DNA of 64,000 nt, from positions 62,001 through 126,000 of the forward strand of contig NZ_JAVIFX010000020.1 of assembly GCF_031157255.1 (NCBI RefSeq), read 5' to 3'. A model generated the notes under the pieces. That model did not search any database, was not told where the DNA came from, and saw only the letters and a program-made list of their open reading frames with translations. The position numbers were made by a program, and so were the translations under genes. Of the stretch, positions 8,199 through 15,975 are shown one piece after another (positions within the stretch are counted from its first letter, which is position 1; each line of letters opens with the position of its first letter). This DNA is from Bradyrhizobium sp. LHD-71 (lineage in GTDB: Bacteria > Pseudomonadota > Alphaproteobacteria > Rhizobiales > Xanthobacteraceae).

Positions 8199-9008
8199 TC
8201 AGTTGCGATAGGACGGATCGATACGGTCGAGCTGGCGCATCAGCGCCGGCCATTCGCGCTCGCCGGGGATGAGGATGTCGCCCTGCAGCTCCCAGAACTG
8301 CCGCGCGGCCTTCTCGCAGACCTCGTGCGGCGGCATGACGAGCGTGACGCCGGCGGCTGCCGCTGCCTGCATCTGCAGCTGGATGCGCGCGGCGCGTTCG
8401 AAATAGTAGAGCAGCATGAAGGCTTCACCGGGCGTACGGCCGACCGTGAGGATGCCGTGATTGCGCATCAGCATCACCTTGTGCGGTCCGAGATCGCGGA
8501 CCAGCCGGGTCTGCTCGTCCAGATCGATGGCGACGCCTTCGTAGTCGTGGAAAGCCTGGCGGTCATAGAAGCGCATCGCGAACTGGCTGAGCGGCAGAAG
8601 CCCTTTTTCCTGACCGGACACGGCAACGCTGGCATCTGAATGGGTATGCAGCACGCAGGCGGCGTCCGGGCTCGACTTGTGGATCGCGGCATGGATGACG
8701 AAGGCCGCAACATTGACGCTGTAAGGCGTGTCGTCGAGCTTCTCGCCGTCGACATTGATCTTCACGAGGCTCGAGGCAGTGATCTCGTCGAACAGAAGGC
8801 CGTAAGGGTTGATCAGAAACTGATCCTCATGGCCGGGAACGCGCGCTGAGATATGGTTGTAGATCAGGTCGTCCATGCCGAGCTTCGCCACCATGCGATA
8901 GCAGGCGGCGAGCTTGATCCGCGCATCCCATTCGGCAGGATCGATGCTGCGTGCGTGGAGCGATATCGGTTCGAGCGATTTGGGCTGGTTGTTTGATGCG
9001 GCGGTCAC
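8199..9008 (-). CDS. Class II aldolase/adducin-family protein
   Basis: This 269-aa protein is related to fuculose-1-phosphate aldolase and adducin heads. Zn-binding histidines are visible in VLHTHSD and LMRNHGILTVG, and YNHISAR near residue 50 is conserved in the family. Members cleave aldol bonds or decarboxylate, and many act on non-phosphorylated hydroxy-acids. The GTG start (9008-9006) overlaps the TGA of the ATPase gene as GTGA. It sits inside the transport operon, so it probably acts on an intermediate of the imported compound. Known members do not allow the reaction to be predicted. Confidence 0.9.
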   Translation of the reverse strand: MTAASNNQPKSLEPISLHARSIDPAEWDARIKLAACYRMVAKLGMDDLIYNHISARVPGHEDQFLINPYGLLFDEITASSLVKINVDGEKLDDTPYSVNVAAFVIHAAIHKSSPDAACVLHTHSDASVAVSGQEKGLLPLSQFAMRFYDRQAFHDYEGVAIDLDEQTRLVRDLGPHKVMLMRNHGILTVGRTPGEAFMLLYYFERAARIQLQMQAAAAAGVTLVMPPHEVCEKAARQFWELQGDILIPGEREWPALMRQLDRIDPSYRN

Positions 9009-9862
9009 GATGTTTGCTCCCGGACGGTAGCCGATTGAAACGACTTGATGCTTTCCTCCTCGATCGCTTCGAGGAGGATGCGCTTCAGGCGGATGAATTC
9101 GGGAGCGGTGACGATCTCGGGGCGGCGCGGACGCGGCAGGTCGACGACCTGCTCGAGCTTGACCGAGCCGGGGCGGGCGGTCATCACCAGCACGCGATCG
9201 CCGAGAAAGATGGCTTCATCGACGTCATGGGTGATGAACAGAATGGTGCGTCGGTATTTCTGCCAGACGTCCAGCAGCCATCGCTGCATCATCGCTCGCG
9301 TCAGCGCATCGAGTGCGCCGAACGGCTCGTCCAGCAGCATCAGGCCGCGTTCGAACAGAAAGGTCCGCATCAGAGCAACGCGCTGGCGCATGCCGCCCGA
9401 CAGCTGATGCGGATACTGGTTCTCGAAGCCGGCGAGGCCGAACTCCGGAAGCATGCGGAGCGCTTGGGCGCGGGCCTGCTGGCGCGGCACGCCTTCCACC
9501 TCGAGGGCGAGGATGGCGTTGTCGACTACGTTGCGCCAGGGCAGCAGCAGATCCCGCTGCGGCATGAAGGAAACCTGGCCGAGCAGGTCCGCCGCATGGC
9601 AGCTTCGGCCCTCGAAGCGCAGCACGCCGCCTGTGTCCGGCTCTTCAAGGCCGGCGACGATATTGAACAATGTGCTCTTGCCGCAGCCGCTCGGACCCAC
9701 GACCGTGACGAACTCTCCACGAGCGATTGTCGCATCCAGCCGCGCCAGCGCCGTGACCTCGCCGAACGTCTTGGTGACTGCGCGCAATTCGAGCAGAGGT
9801 TCAGCGGCGTCCTCGAGCGATCCGACGGGCCCGGTCTCCTTGGTTTGCAATCCAGCCTGCAC
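9005..9862 (-). CDS. ABC transporter ATP-binding protein, SsuB/TauB/NrtD-like
   Basis: This 285-aa nucleotide-binding subunit has Walker A GPSGCGKST, signature LSGGMRQR, Walker B LMLLDEPFGALD and switch His in FITHDVDEA. The class powers import of sulfonates, nitrate, taurine or pyrimidine precursors. The GTG start at 9862 has AAGGA 6 nt upstream. It is the first gene of the minus-strand operon and is divergent from the GntR gene, with about 240 nt of shared regulatory DNA. The 3' end overlaps the aldolase start. Confidence 0.95.
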   Translation of the reverse strand: MQAGLQTKETGPVGSLEDAAEPLLELRAVTKTFGEVTALARLDATIARGEFVTVVGPSGCGKSTLFNIVAGLEEPDTGGVLRFEGRSCHAADLLGQVSFMPQRDLLLPWRNVVDNAILALEVEGVPRQQARAQALRMLPEFGLAGFENQYPHQLSGGMRQRVALMRTFLFERGLMLLDEPFGALDALTRAMMQRWLLDVWQKYRRTILFITHDVDEAIFLGDRVLVMTARPGSVKLEQVVDLPRPRRPEIVTAPEFIRLKRILLEAIEEESIKSFQSATVREQTS

Positions 9863-10105
9863 CCGGCATCCTTCGCGTTTGTATTATGAAGACCAATTCG
9901 CGCATACGAGCGGCTGCCCGCCGAAATCTCTTAGCAACTCGTGTGCCAGAGCCGGTCTTGCGAATTCAGGCATGGAATTTGCGATGAACTTCAGCAAAGA
10001 GGTTGCTGAAGCTGCGGCGACTGCGGCCGAGTCGCGTACTTGCACGGTCTTCGCAGCGGATGATGCAACCTCAATGTATACTCAGATGCGCATTGGAGAG
10101 ACAAA
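9863..10105. promoter_or_regulatory. Divergent control region between ABC operon and GntR regulator
   Basis: This 243-nt gap lies between the two divergent starts. It contains TTGTATTA at 9879-9886, close to the ATPase start, and ATGTATAC at 10074-10081, 24 nt before the GntR start. A third TTGTATAT lies before the SDR gene at 10855-10862. FCD-type GntR proteins bind short inverted repeats with TNGT-type half-sites, so these are operator candidates. No convincing -35/-10 pair was assigned. Confidence 0.45.
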
Positions 10106-10819
10106 GTGACTGAGCTCGGTGCACAAAATGGCGGCAAGCGCGCTCAAAATGGGCACGAGAGTCTCCCGCTGACCCCAGGTGAGACCCTGGCGGAGCGGCT
10201 GCGCCGGACGCTCGAAGAAGCGATCGCGTCCGGCCGGCTAGAACCTGGCAGCCGCCTCGACGAGCAGGAGATTGCCCTGCGCTTCGGCGTCTCGCGGACG
10301 CCTGTGCGCGAGGCGTTCCGGCTGATGGCCGCCAATCAGCTGATCGAGCTGCGCGGGCGCCAGGGCGCGACCGTGCGAACCATCAGGGCGCCGGCGCTCA
10401 TCGAGATGTTTCAGGTGATGGCCGAGCTCGAAGGGCTGTGCGCAAGGCTCGCCGCGCGTCGGGTGTCGAAGGCCTGGGGTGGCGAAATTTCCGCGGTTCA
10501 TCAGCGGCTTATTGCGGCTGGTGAGCGAGGCGACATCGACGCCTTTTACGACATCAATCAGGAATTCCACGAGGCGATCTACGAGGCCTCCCGCAACGCC
10601 TTCCTGGCCGAACAGACGCGCAAGCTGCGCAACCAGGTGGCAGGCTATCGCCGGCGCGTCACACATATGCCGAACCGGATTGCGGATACGATCCGCGAGC
10701 ACGAGGCGATTATGCAGGCCATTCTGGCCCATGACGCCGAGCGCGCGCACAGCGCCATGCGCGATCACGTCAACCTGCTCGGCTACAACCTTCTGGACTT
10801 TCTTGCCGCCTTCGAATGA
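10106..10819 (+). CDS. GntR-family transcriptional regulator, FCD (FadR-like) subfamily
   Basis: This 237-aa protein has an N-terminal winged helix (residues about 24-92, including EQEIALRFGVSRTPVREAFR) and a C-terminal FCD helical effector domain (about 100-230) with metal-binding-type residues in FHEAIYEAS and REHEAIMQAIL. Members sense small carboxylates or pathway intermediates and usually repress a neighbouring catabolic operon. The GTG start is supported by GGAGAG 5 nt upstream. It is divergent from the ABC operon and 68 nt upstream of the SDR gene, so it probably controls both arms. Confidence 0.94.
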   Translation: MTELGAQNGGKRAQNGHESLPLTPGETLAERLRRTLEEAIASGRLEPGSRLDEQEIALRFGVSRTPVREAFRLMAANQLIELRGRQGATVRTIRAPALIEMFQVMAELEGLCARLAARRVSKAWGGEISAVHQRLIAAGERGDIDAFYDINQEFHEAIYEASRNAFLAEQTRKLRNQVAGYRRRVTHMPNRIADTIREHEAIMQAILAHDAERAHSAMRDHVNLLGYNLLDFLAAFE

Positions 10820-10837
10820 GGCTTCGCCTTCCTTGGT

Positions 10838-10872
10838 ATGCAAATTGCTTTCGCTTGTATATCGATTTGCAT
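10838..10872. promoter_or_regulatory. Inverted repeat and TTGTATAT site before the SDR gene
   Basis: Perfect 8-nt arms ATGCAAAT (10838-10845) and ATTTGCAT (10865-10872) flank TTGTATAT (10855-10862) in the 68-nt gap between GntR and SDR. The downstream arm ends just before the SDR ribosome-binding site (GGAG 10877-10880). This may be an operator or part of an internal promoter. Confidence 0.4.
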
Positions 10873-10887
10873 TCTCGGAGATTTGGC

Positions 10888-11667
10888 GTGCTACTCAACC
10901 TGACAAACAAGACGGCTTTGATCACCGGCGCCTCGAAAGGAATCGGGCTCGCGGTCGCGGAGGTCTTTGCTGCCGAGGGATGTCACCTGCATCTGGCTGC
11001 CCGCAACACGGAAGCCATGGTCCAGGCCAAGACAAAGCTCGAAGCCGCGCATGGTGTGAAGGTGACCGTCCACGGTCTCGACCTGTCGAGCACCGCGGCG
11101 ATGGAGAAGCTCGCGGCCCAGGTCGGCGACATCGATATCCTGATCAACAATGCGGGCGACATCCCGGCCGGCTCGCTCGAGGTCCTCGGCGACGCGGACT
11201 GGCGGCGTGGCTTCGACCTGAAAGTGTTCGGCTACATCACCCTGTCGCGCCTCTACTATCCGCGCATGAAGGGCAAGGACGGGGTCATTCTCAACATCAT
11301 CGGCAATTCCGGTGAGAACTGGGACGCGAGCTACATCGCGGGAAGTACCGGCAATGCGGCGCTGATGTCCTTCACAAAGGCGCTCGGTGGCGCGAGTCTC
11401 AACCATGGGGTCCGCGTGATTGCGGTCAATCCCGGCCCGGTCGCCACCGATCGCATGCTGAAGATCATGAAGCGCAAGGCGATCGACATGCTCGGTGACG
11501 AAGACCGCTGGGAAGAGCTGTTCGACAAATATCCCGGCAAGCGCCCGGCCTCGTCGGAAGAGGTCGCCGATCTGGTCGCCTTCCTGTCGTCACCGAGGGC
11601 CGGCTACATTACCGGCACCGTCGTAACGATCGACGGCGGCATCGCCGCGCGCGGCTCCGTGATCTGA
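10888..11667 (+). CDS. Short-chain dehydrogenase/reductase (SDR)
   Basis: This 259-aa classical SDR has the cofactor motif TGASKGIG near residue 14 and the NNAG motif (LINNAGD) near residue 87. The usual Ser-Tyr-Lys triad is atypical: the SGENWDASYIAGSTGNAA region has Tyr followed by Thr-Gly-Asn where YxxxK is expected. The active site may therefore be changed, or the protein may not be a standard oxidoreductase. The GTG start at 10888 has GGAG at 7-nt spacing; longer starts lack this. It is the first enzyme gene of the plus-strand arm, 12 nt before the aminotransferase. Confidence 0.88.
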   Translation: MLLNLTNKTALITGASKGIGLAVAEVFAAEGCHLHLAARNTEAMVQAKTKLEAAHGVKVTVHGLDLSSTAAMEKLAAQVGDIDILINNAGDIPAGSLEVLGDADWRRGFDLKVFGYITLSRLYYPRMKGKDGVILNIIGNSGENWDASYIAGSTGNAALMSFTKALGGASLNHGVRVIAVNPGPVATDRMLKIMKRKAIDMLGDEDRWEELFDKYPGKRPASSEEVADLVAFLSSPRAGYITGTVVTIDGGIAARGSVI

Positions 11668-11679
11668 AGACCGGTACCG

Positions 11680-12810
11680 ATGTCCACCGCTCTCATCCGC
11701 AATCGCTATTTTGACGAGCTTGCCTCGACGCCGGGCCTTTACTGGTTAGGCCAGAACACCAACCACATCGAAAGCCATCCCGCGGTCACGGAAGCGATGG
11801 TGCGTTCGATCGAGGCCGGCGAGTTCAATGCCTACGCGCCGCCGCTTGGTTTCGAAGCATTGCGCCGGGCCATCGTCGAGGACCTCGGCGTCGCCGGCGC
11901 CGAGGCGCTGGTGACCGAGGGCGGTGTGAACGCGCTGGCGATGATCTGCCGCGCACGCTGCCGGCCAGGGACGACCTTTGTCACCACCGATCCGACCTGG
12001 AAGTGGCCATGCCTGTTCGCACGACAGCAGGGCGCCGAGGTGATCGAGATCCCGATCTACGATCCCGCCTGCGATTACAGGCTGACGCCCGCGGCGCTGA
12101 AGGCTCATGTCGATGAGCGCACGGCGATCATCTACCTGGTGGATCCCAACAATCCGCTAGGCATTCGCTACACGGCTGCGGAGATCGAGAGCTTCGCAGC
12201 GATTGCCCGCGATTGCGACGCGCTGCTCGTGCACGATTGCACCTATCGTGATTTTGCTGACGGTCACCACCCTGCGCTTCATGCCGCGCCGGAGGGGGCG
12301 GTGGTGTCAATGAGCTTTTCGAAGTGGCTCGGTCTCGCCGGCTTGCGGATCGGCGCGCTGATCGCTGCGCCGCATTTATTCGAGGAGTTTGCCCGCACCG
12401 CCACCAGCGTGCTGGGGGCGAGCGTGGTGGCGCAACGGGCGGCCCAGGCCGGGTTGTCGGTCAAGCCGGAATGGATGAGCAAGGTCCGAGCGATCGATGC
12501 CGCCAATAAAGTCATGATTCGCGACGCGGCCGGCTTGGTCGGTCTGGATCTGCCGATCTTCCCGTCGCACGGCAATTTCCTGGTGCTGGAAACCGCTGGC
12601 GCCGGCATCCGTCCCGAGGCATTGGTCGAATGCTATCGCCGCAAGGGGATCATGATCCGCCAGGGCACCTATCATACCGAGCGCTTTGGCGATCGCTTCG
12701 TGAAGGTGAGCACCTCGGTGCCCTCGGCGTGGGTTGAGAAGTTCTGCGCGCTGCTGCCCGAGATGGTGGCGCAGGCACGAACGCTGAATGAGCTGCCGCC
12801 GCAATTCTAG
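11680..12810 (+). CDS. PLP-dependent aminotransferase, fold type I (class I/II)
   Basis: This 376-aa protein resembles histidinol-phosphate and aspartate aminotransferases. The PLP Lys is in SFSKWLGLAGLRIG near residue 215. VDPNNPLG is the cofactor-contacting NPxG-like segment near residue 160, and HDCTYRDF contains the ring-binding Asp and Tyr. Such enzymes interconvert amino and keto acids, or act as lyases or decarboxylases. It lies 12 nt after the SDR and 17 nt before the hydrolase in a tight operon, consistent with removing an amino group from a catabolic intermediate. Confidence 0.92.
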   Translation: MSTALIRNRYFDELASTPGLYWLGQNTNHIESHPAVTEAMVRSIEAGEFNAYAPPLGFEALRRAIVEDLGVAGAEALVTEGGVNALAMICRARCRPGTTFVTTDPTWKWPCLFARQQGAEVIEIPIYDPACDYRLTPAALKAHVDERTAIIYLVDPNNPLGIRYTAAEIESFAAIARDCDALLVHDCTYRDFADGHHPALHAAPEGAVVSMSFSKWLGLAGLRIGALIAAPHLFEEFARTATSVLGASVVAQRAAQAGLSVKPEWMSKVRAIDAANKVMIRDAAGLVGLDLPIFPSHGNFLVLETAGAGIRPEALVECYRRKGIMIRQGTYHTERFGDRFVKVSTSVPSAWVEKFCALLPEMVAQARTLNELPPQF

Positions 12811-12827
12811 ATTCAAGGAGACGTCAG

Positions 12828-13706
12828 ATGTTGGTCGTCGCAAACGATGGTGTGAAGCTGCATGTGGAAGAGGCTGGCGAAGGCATGCCGATCCTCTTCA
12901 TCCATGAGTTCGGCGGAAATCACGCGAGCTGGGAGCCGCAACTGCGCTATTTCAGCCGCCGCCACCGCTGCATCACGTATGCTGCGCGCGGCTATCCGCC
13001 GTCTGATGTGCCAGAGAGCATTGAGGCCTACTCCCAGGCGCAAGCTGCCGACGATGCGGTCGCCGTCCTCGACGGGCTGGGCATCGACAAGGCCCATGTC
13101 GTCGGACTGTCAATGGGCGGCTTCTGTACCGTGCATTTCGGCCTGCGCACACCGGAACGGGCGCTCTCGTTGACCGTCGCCGGCGCTGGCTATGGCTGCG
13201 AAAAGGAGTTCGAAGAGTATTTTCGCGGCGTATCGCTCGAGGTTGCAGAGCAATTCCAAAAGCAGGGTGCCAAGGAATTCTCGAAAATCTATGCGCTGGG
13301 CGCGAGCCGGGTGCAGTTCCAGAACAAGGATCCGCGCGGCTGGCAGGAGTTCGCCGATCGTCTCGCGACCCATTCCGACCGGGGTGCCGCCAACACCATG
13401 CGCGGCGTGCAGGCGCGCCGGCCATCGTTCTACGACCTCGAAGCCGATCTCAAGCAGATGAACGTGCCGACGCTCGTGGTCGTCGGTGACGAGGACGATC
13501 ACTGCCTGCAGCCGGGCATCTTTCTGAAGAAAACGATTCCGGCCTGCGGCCTTTCCGTGTTTCCGAAGACCGGTCACACGCTGAATCTCGAGGAGCCGGC
13601 GGCTTTCAACGCGTTGCTCGCGGAGTTCATTGCGCAGGTCGAGGCAGGGCGCTGGCTGCCGCGCGATCCTCGCGCACTGCCGGGCCAGATCATGCGTACC
13701 TCTTGA
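12828..13706 (+). CDS. Alpha/beta-fold hydrolase
   Basis: This 292-aa alpha/beta hydrolase has oxyanion segment FIHEFGGNHASW, nucleophile elbow GLSMGGF (Ser near residue 95), acid residue in VVGDEDDHC and catalytic His in PKTGHTLNLEEP. Similar enzymes hydrolyse esters, lactones, enol-lactones or C-C bonds in ring-cleavage pathways. A strong ribosome-binding site (AAGGAG) precedes the ATG. Its position between an aminotransferase and an amidohydrolase suggests a hydrolytic step after ring opening; the substrate is not known. Confidence 0.93.
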   Translation: MLVVANDGVKLHVEEAGEGMPILFIHEFGGNHASWEPQLRYFSRRHRCITYAARGYPPSDVPESIEAYSQAQAADDAVAVLDGLGIDKAHVVGLSMGGFCTVHFGLRTPERALSLTVAGAGYGCEKEFEEYFRGVSLEVAEQFQKQGAKEFSKIYALGASRVQFQNKDPRGWQEFADRLATHSDRGAANTMRGVQARRPSFYDLEADLKQMNVPTLVVVGDEDDHCLQPGIFLKKTIPACGLSVFPKTGHTLNLEEPAAFNALLAEFIAQVEAGRWLPRDPRALPGQIMRTS

Positions 13707-13712
13707 GCATCG

Positions 13713-14972
13713 ATGCCGGCCTCTGGATCCCTGATCGACGCTGATCGGTTATGGTCGCGGCTGATGGCGCTGGCCGAGATCGGCGCCACGCCGGCCGGCG
13801 GCGTCAATCGCCAGGCGCTCAGCGATGGCGAGATCGCAGCCTGGCATCTCATGCTTGGCTGGGCGCAGGAGGCCGGCTTCTCCGCTGCCACCGATGCGGC
13901 CGGCAATCTGTTCATCACGCTCGCCGGCCGCGACCCTGCCGCGCTGCCCATCCTTCTTGGCAGCCATCTCGACAGTCAGCCGACGGGCGGCAAGTTCGAC
14001 GGCGCCGCGGGCGTGCTGGCTGCCTTCGAAGCGGTTGCCGCGCTCGCGGAGCGAGGTGAGACGCCACAGCGCGACCTGATCATCGTCGGCTGGATGAACG
14101 AGGAGGGCAGCAGGTTTGCACCCGGCATGATGGGTTCGGAGGCTTTCACCGGCGAACGCAGCCTCGATGTGATCCGCGCGGTGCGCGATACAGGCGGCAT
14201 CAGCGTCGGCGCCGCGCTCGACCGGCTGCACGCGGCATTTCCGGCATTGCCACGCAAGCCGCTCGGCTTCCCTGTGGCAGCCTATATCGAATTGCACATC
14301 GAGCAGGGGCCCGTCCTTGAATCCACGGGACATGTGATCGGCGTCGTCACCGGCATCCAAGGAAAGAAGACGTTCAAAGTCGCGATCGAAGGTGCCGAAG
14401 GTCACGCCGGTACGCTGGTGCAGCACCAGCGCCGAGATGCGCTCGCCGCGTTTGCCCGCATCGCAAGCGCGCTTCATGCCGAGATCGGCACCATCGACCC
14501 GGCCATCAAGTTCACCATCGGCTACGCTGCAGTTGAGCCCAACGCGCCCTCGGTGGTGCCTTCGCGCGTCACCTTCAGCATCGACCTGCGGCATCCGGAC
14601 AACGCCGTGCTTGATGCCGCCGGTAACCGCGTTGCCGTTCTCTGCCGCGATCATTCATCACCGTGTGCTGTCACCGTCGTGCCACTGGTCGACGCGCCGT
14701 CCAATACGTTCGACGCCGCTTTGCGCGAACGCATCGCGCGCGCAGCGCGAGAGCAGCACCAGCCGGCGATGGCGATCGCGTCGGCCGCCGGCCATGATGC
14801 GCGCCATCTGGCGAAGGTCTGTCCGGCCGCCATGATCTTCATTCCGTGCCGGAACGGCGCAAGCCATGTCGAGCATGAATGGGCCGAGCCGGCACATGTT
14901 GCGGCTGGCGCGTCGGTGCTGGCGCAGGTGCTGCGCGAGCTGGCCATCAGGGATCATGCGACGGCTGCTTAG
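13713..14972 (+). CDS. M20-family amidohydrolase, N-carbamoyl-amino-acid hydrolase/allantoate amidohydrolase type
   Basis: This 419-aa dinuclear-metal amidohydrolase is of the HyuC/AllC/beta-ureidopropionase group. Metal and substrate motifs are GSHLDSQPTGGKFDG (near residue 90), MNEEGSRF, IELHIEQGPVLE, SAAGHDA and IPCRNGASHVEHE, all diagnostic of the carbamoylase subgroup rather than ordinary M20 peptidases. Members split N-carbamoyl groups from amino acids, releasing CO2 and ammonia, or hydrolyse allantoate. It begins 6 nt after the preceding gene. It is the strongest hint that the pathway handles a ureido, carbamoyl or amide nitrogen compound. Confidence 0.95.
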   Translation: MPASGSLIDADRLWSRLMALAEIGATPAGGVNRQALSDGEIAAWHLMLGWAQEAGFSAATDAAGNLFITLAGRDPAALPILLGSHLDSQPTGGKFDGAAGVLAAFEAVAALAERGETPQRDLIIVGWMNEEGSRFAPGMMGSEAFTGERSLDVIRAVRDTGGISVGAALDRLHAAFPALPRKPLGFPVAAYIELHIEQGPVLESTGHVIGVVTGIQGKKTFKVAIEGAEGHAGTLVQHQRRDALAAFARIASALHAEIGTIDPAIKFTIGYAAVEPNAPSVVPSRVTFSIDLRHPDNAVLDAAGNRVAVLCRDHSSPCAVTVVPLVDAPSNTFDAALRERIARAAREQHQPAMAIASAAGHDARHLAKVCPAAMIFIPCRNGASHVEHEWAEPAHVAAGASVLAQVLRELAIRDHATAA

Positions 14973-14988
14973 TCTTGAGGAGAGCGAG

Positions 14989-15936
14989 ATGCTGAAATCT
15001 GTCGACAAGACAATCCATATGGCCGACCTTCCGATGCAACTACCGAACGAGCCGACAGATGCGGCCGGCGCGCGGGCGCGTTTCTTCAATTCCGGCAACG
15101 CGTTCAACATCAAGTTGCCGCCGGTGCCGTCCCGCGTATTCGTTGATGAGCCGACAATGGCGCTGGCGGAGAACACTGCGACCGGCTTTGTCGCCTGCGA
15201 CCAGGCCGGCGCCATGGCCTGTGCGTTTCCGGCGACCACGCCGTTGATGCTTGCGCGCTATGCCACGATCGAAGCGGGCGGCACGCTTGTTTCGGATTTC
15301 GCGGCCACGGGCTCGGTCTGGTATGTGATCAAAGGGGGCGGAACCACGGAATGCAACGGCGAGCTGTTGCGCTGGGGCGCGGGCGATGTGTTCGTGCTGC
15401 CGGGCGGCATCGCCGCGGTCCATCACGCTGCCGAGCGTGCCGTGCTTTGGCTCGTCAGCAACGAGCCGCAGCTTGCTGTCGATTCCGTCGCGCCCGCTTC
15501 GCCGGTGACCGGTCCGATCGAGCCGGTGCACTATCCGGCTGTCGAGATCGAACGACAGATCGCCATCATGTCCGCGACGCGTGCCGATGAAACCATTTCC
15601 GGACTGGCGCTGATCTTCTCATCCGACCGCATGGCGGAGAACCGCAACATCATGCCGACATTGACGTTGTCGCTGAATACCCTGCCGACCGGCGAACATC
15701 AGCGCGCCCACCGACACAATTCCGCGGCGATCACGCTTGTGCTGCACGGTGACGATTGCTTTTCGATGGTCGACGGACGCCGCTGTGACTGGCAGCCTTG
15801 GGCTACGCTCGTGACACCGCCGGGCGCGCCGCATTCACATCACAACAACGGAAACAGCCGGGCGCTGTTTCTGATCGTTCAGGACGGCGGCCTGCACTAC
15901 CACGCACGCACCATGGGCTTTTCGTTCCTTGAGTGA
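14989..15936 (+). CDS. Bicupin protein related to gentisate/salicylate dioxygenases
   Basis: This 315-aa protein has two cupin halves (about 75-160 and 220-300). The C-terminal half carries the metal-type histidines HRHNSAA and GAPHSHHNN, while the N-terminal half (WYVIKGGGTTECNG) lacks the HxH pair. Gentisate 1,2-dioxygenase-like bicupins also bind Fe(II) in only one half and open aromatic rings. The ATG at 14989 follows GAGGAGAG; upstream in-frame starts lie inside the M20 gene. It is the last gene of the plus-strand arm. A ring-cleaving role is inferred, not shown. Confidence 0.88.
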   Translation: MLKSVDKTIHMADLPMQLPNEPTDAAGARARFFNSGNAFNIKLPPVPSRVFVDEPTMALAENTATGFVACDQAGAMACAFPATTPLMLARYATIEAGGTLVSDFAATGSVWYVIKGGGTTECNGELLRWGAGDVFVLPGGIAAVHHAAERAVLWLVSNEPQLAVDSVAPASPVTGPIEPVHYPAVEIERQIAIMSATRADETISGLALIFSSDRMAENRNIMPTLTLSLNTLPTGEHQRAHRHNSAAITLVLHGDDCFSMVDGRRCDWQPWATLVTPPGAPHSHHNNGNSRALFLIVQDGGLHYHARTMGFSFLE

Positions 15937-15975
15937 GCGAGGCGGCCGACTGGTTCCGCAGCCGAAGCACATGCC

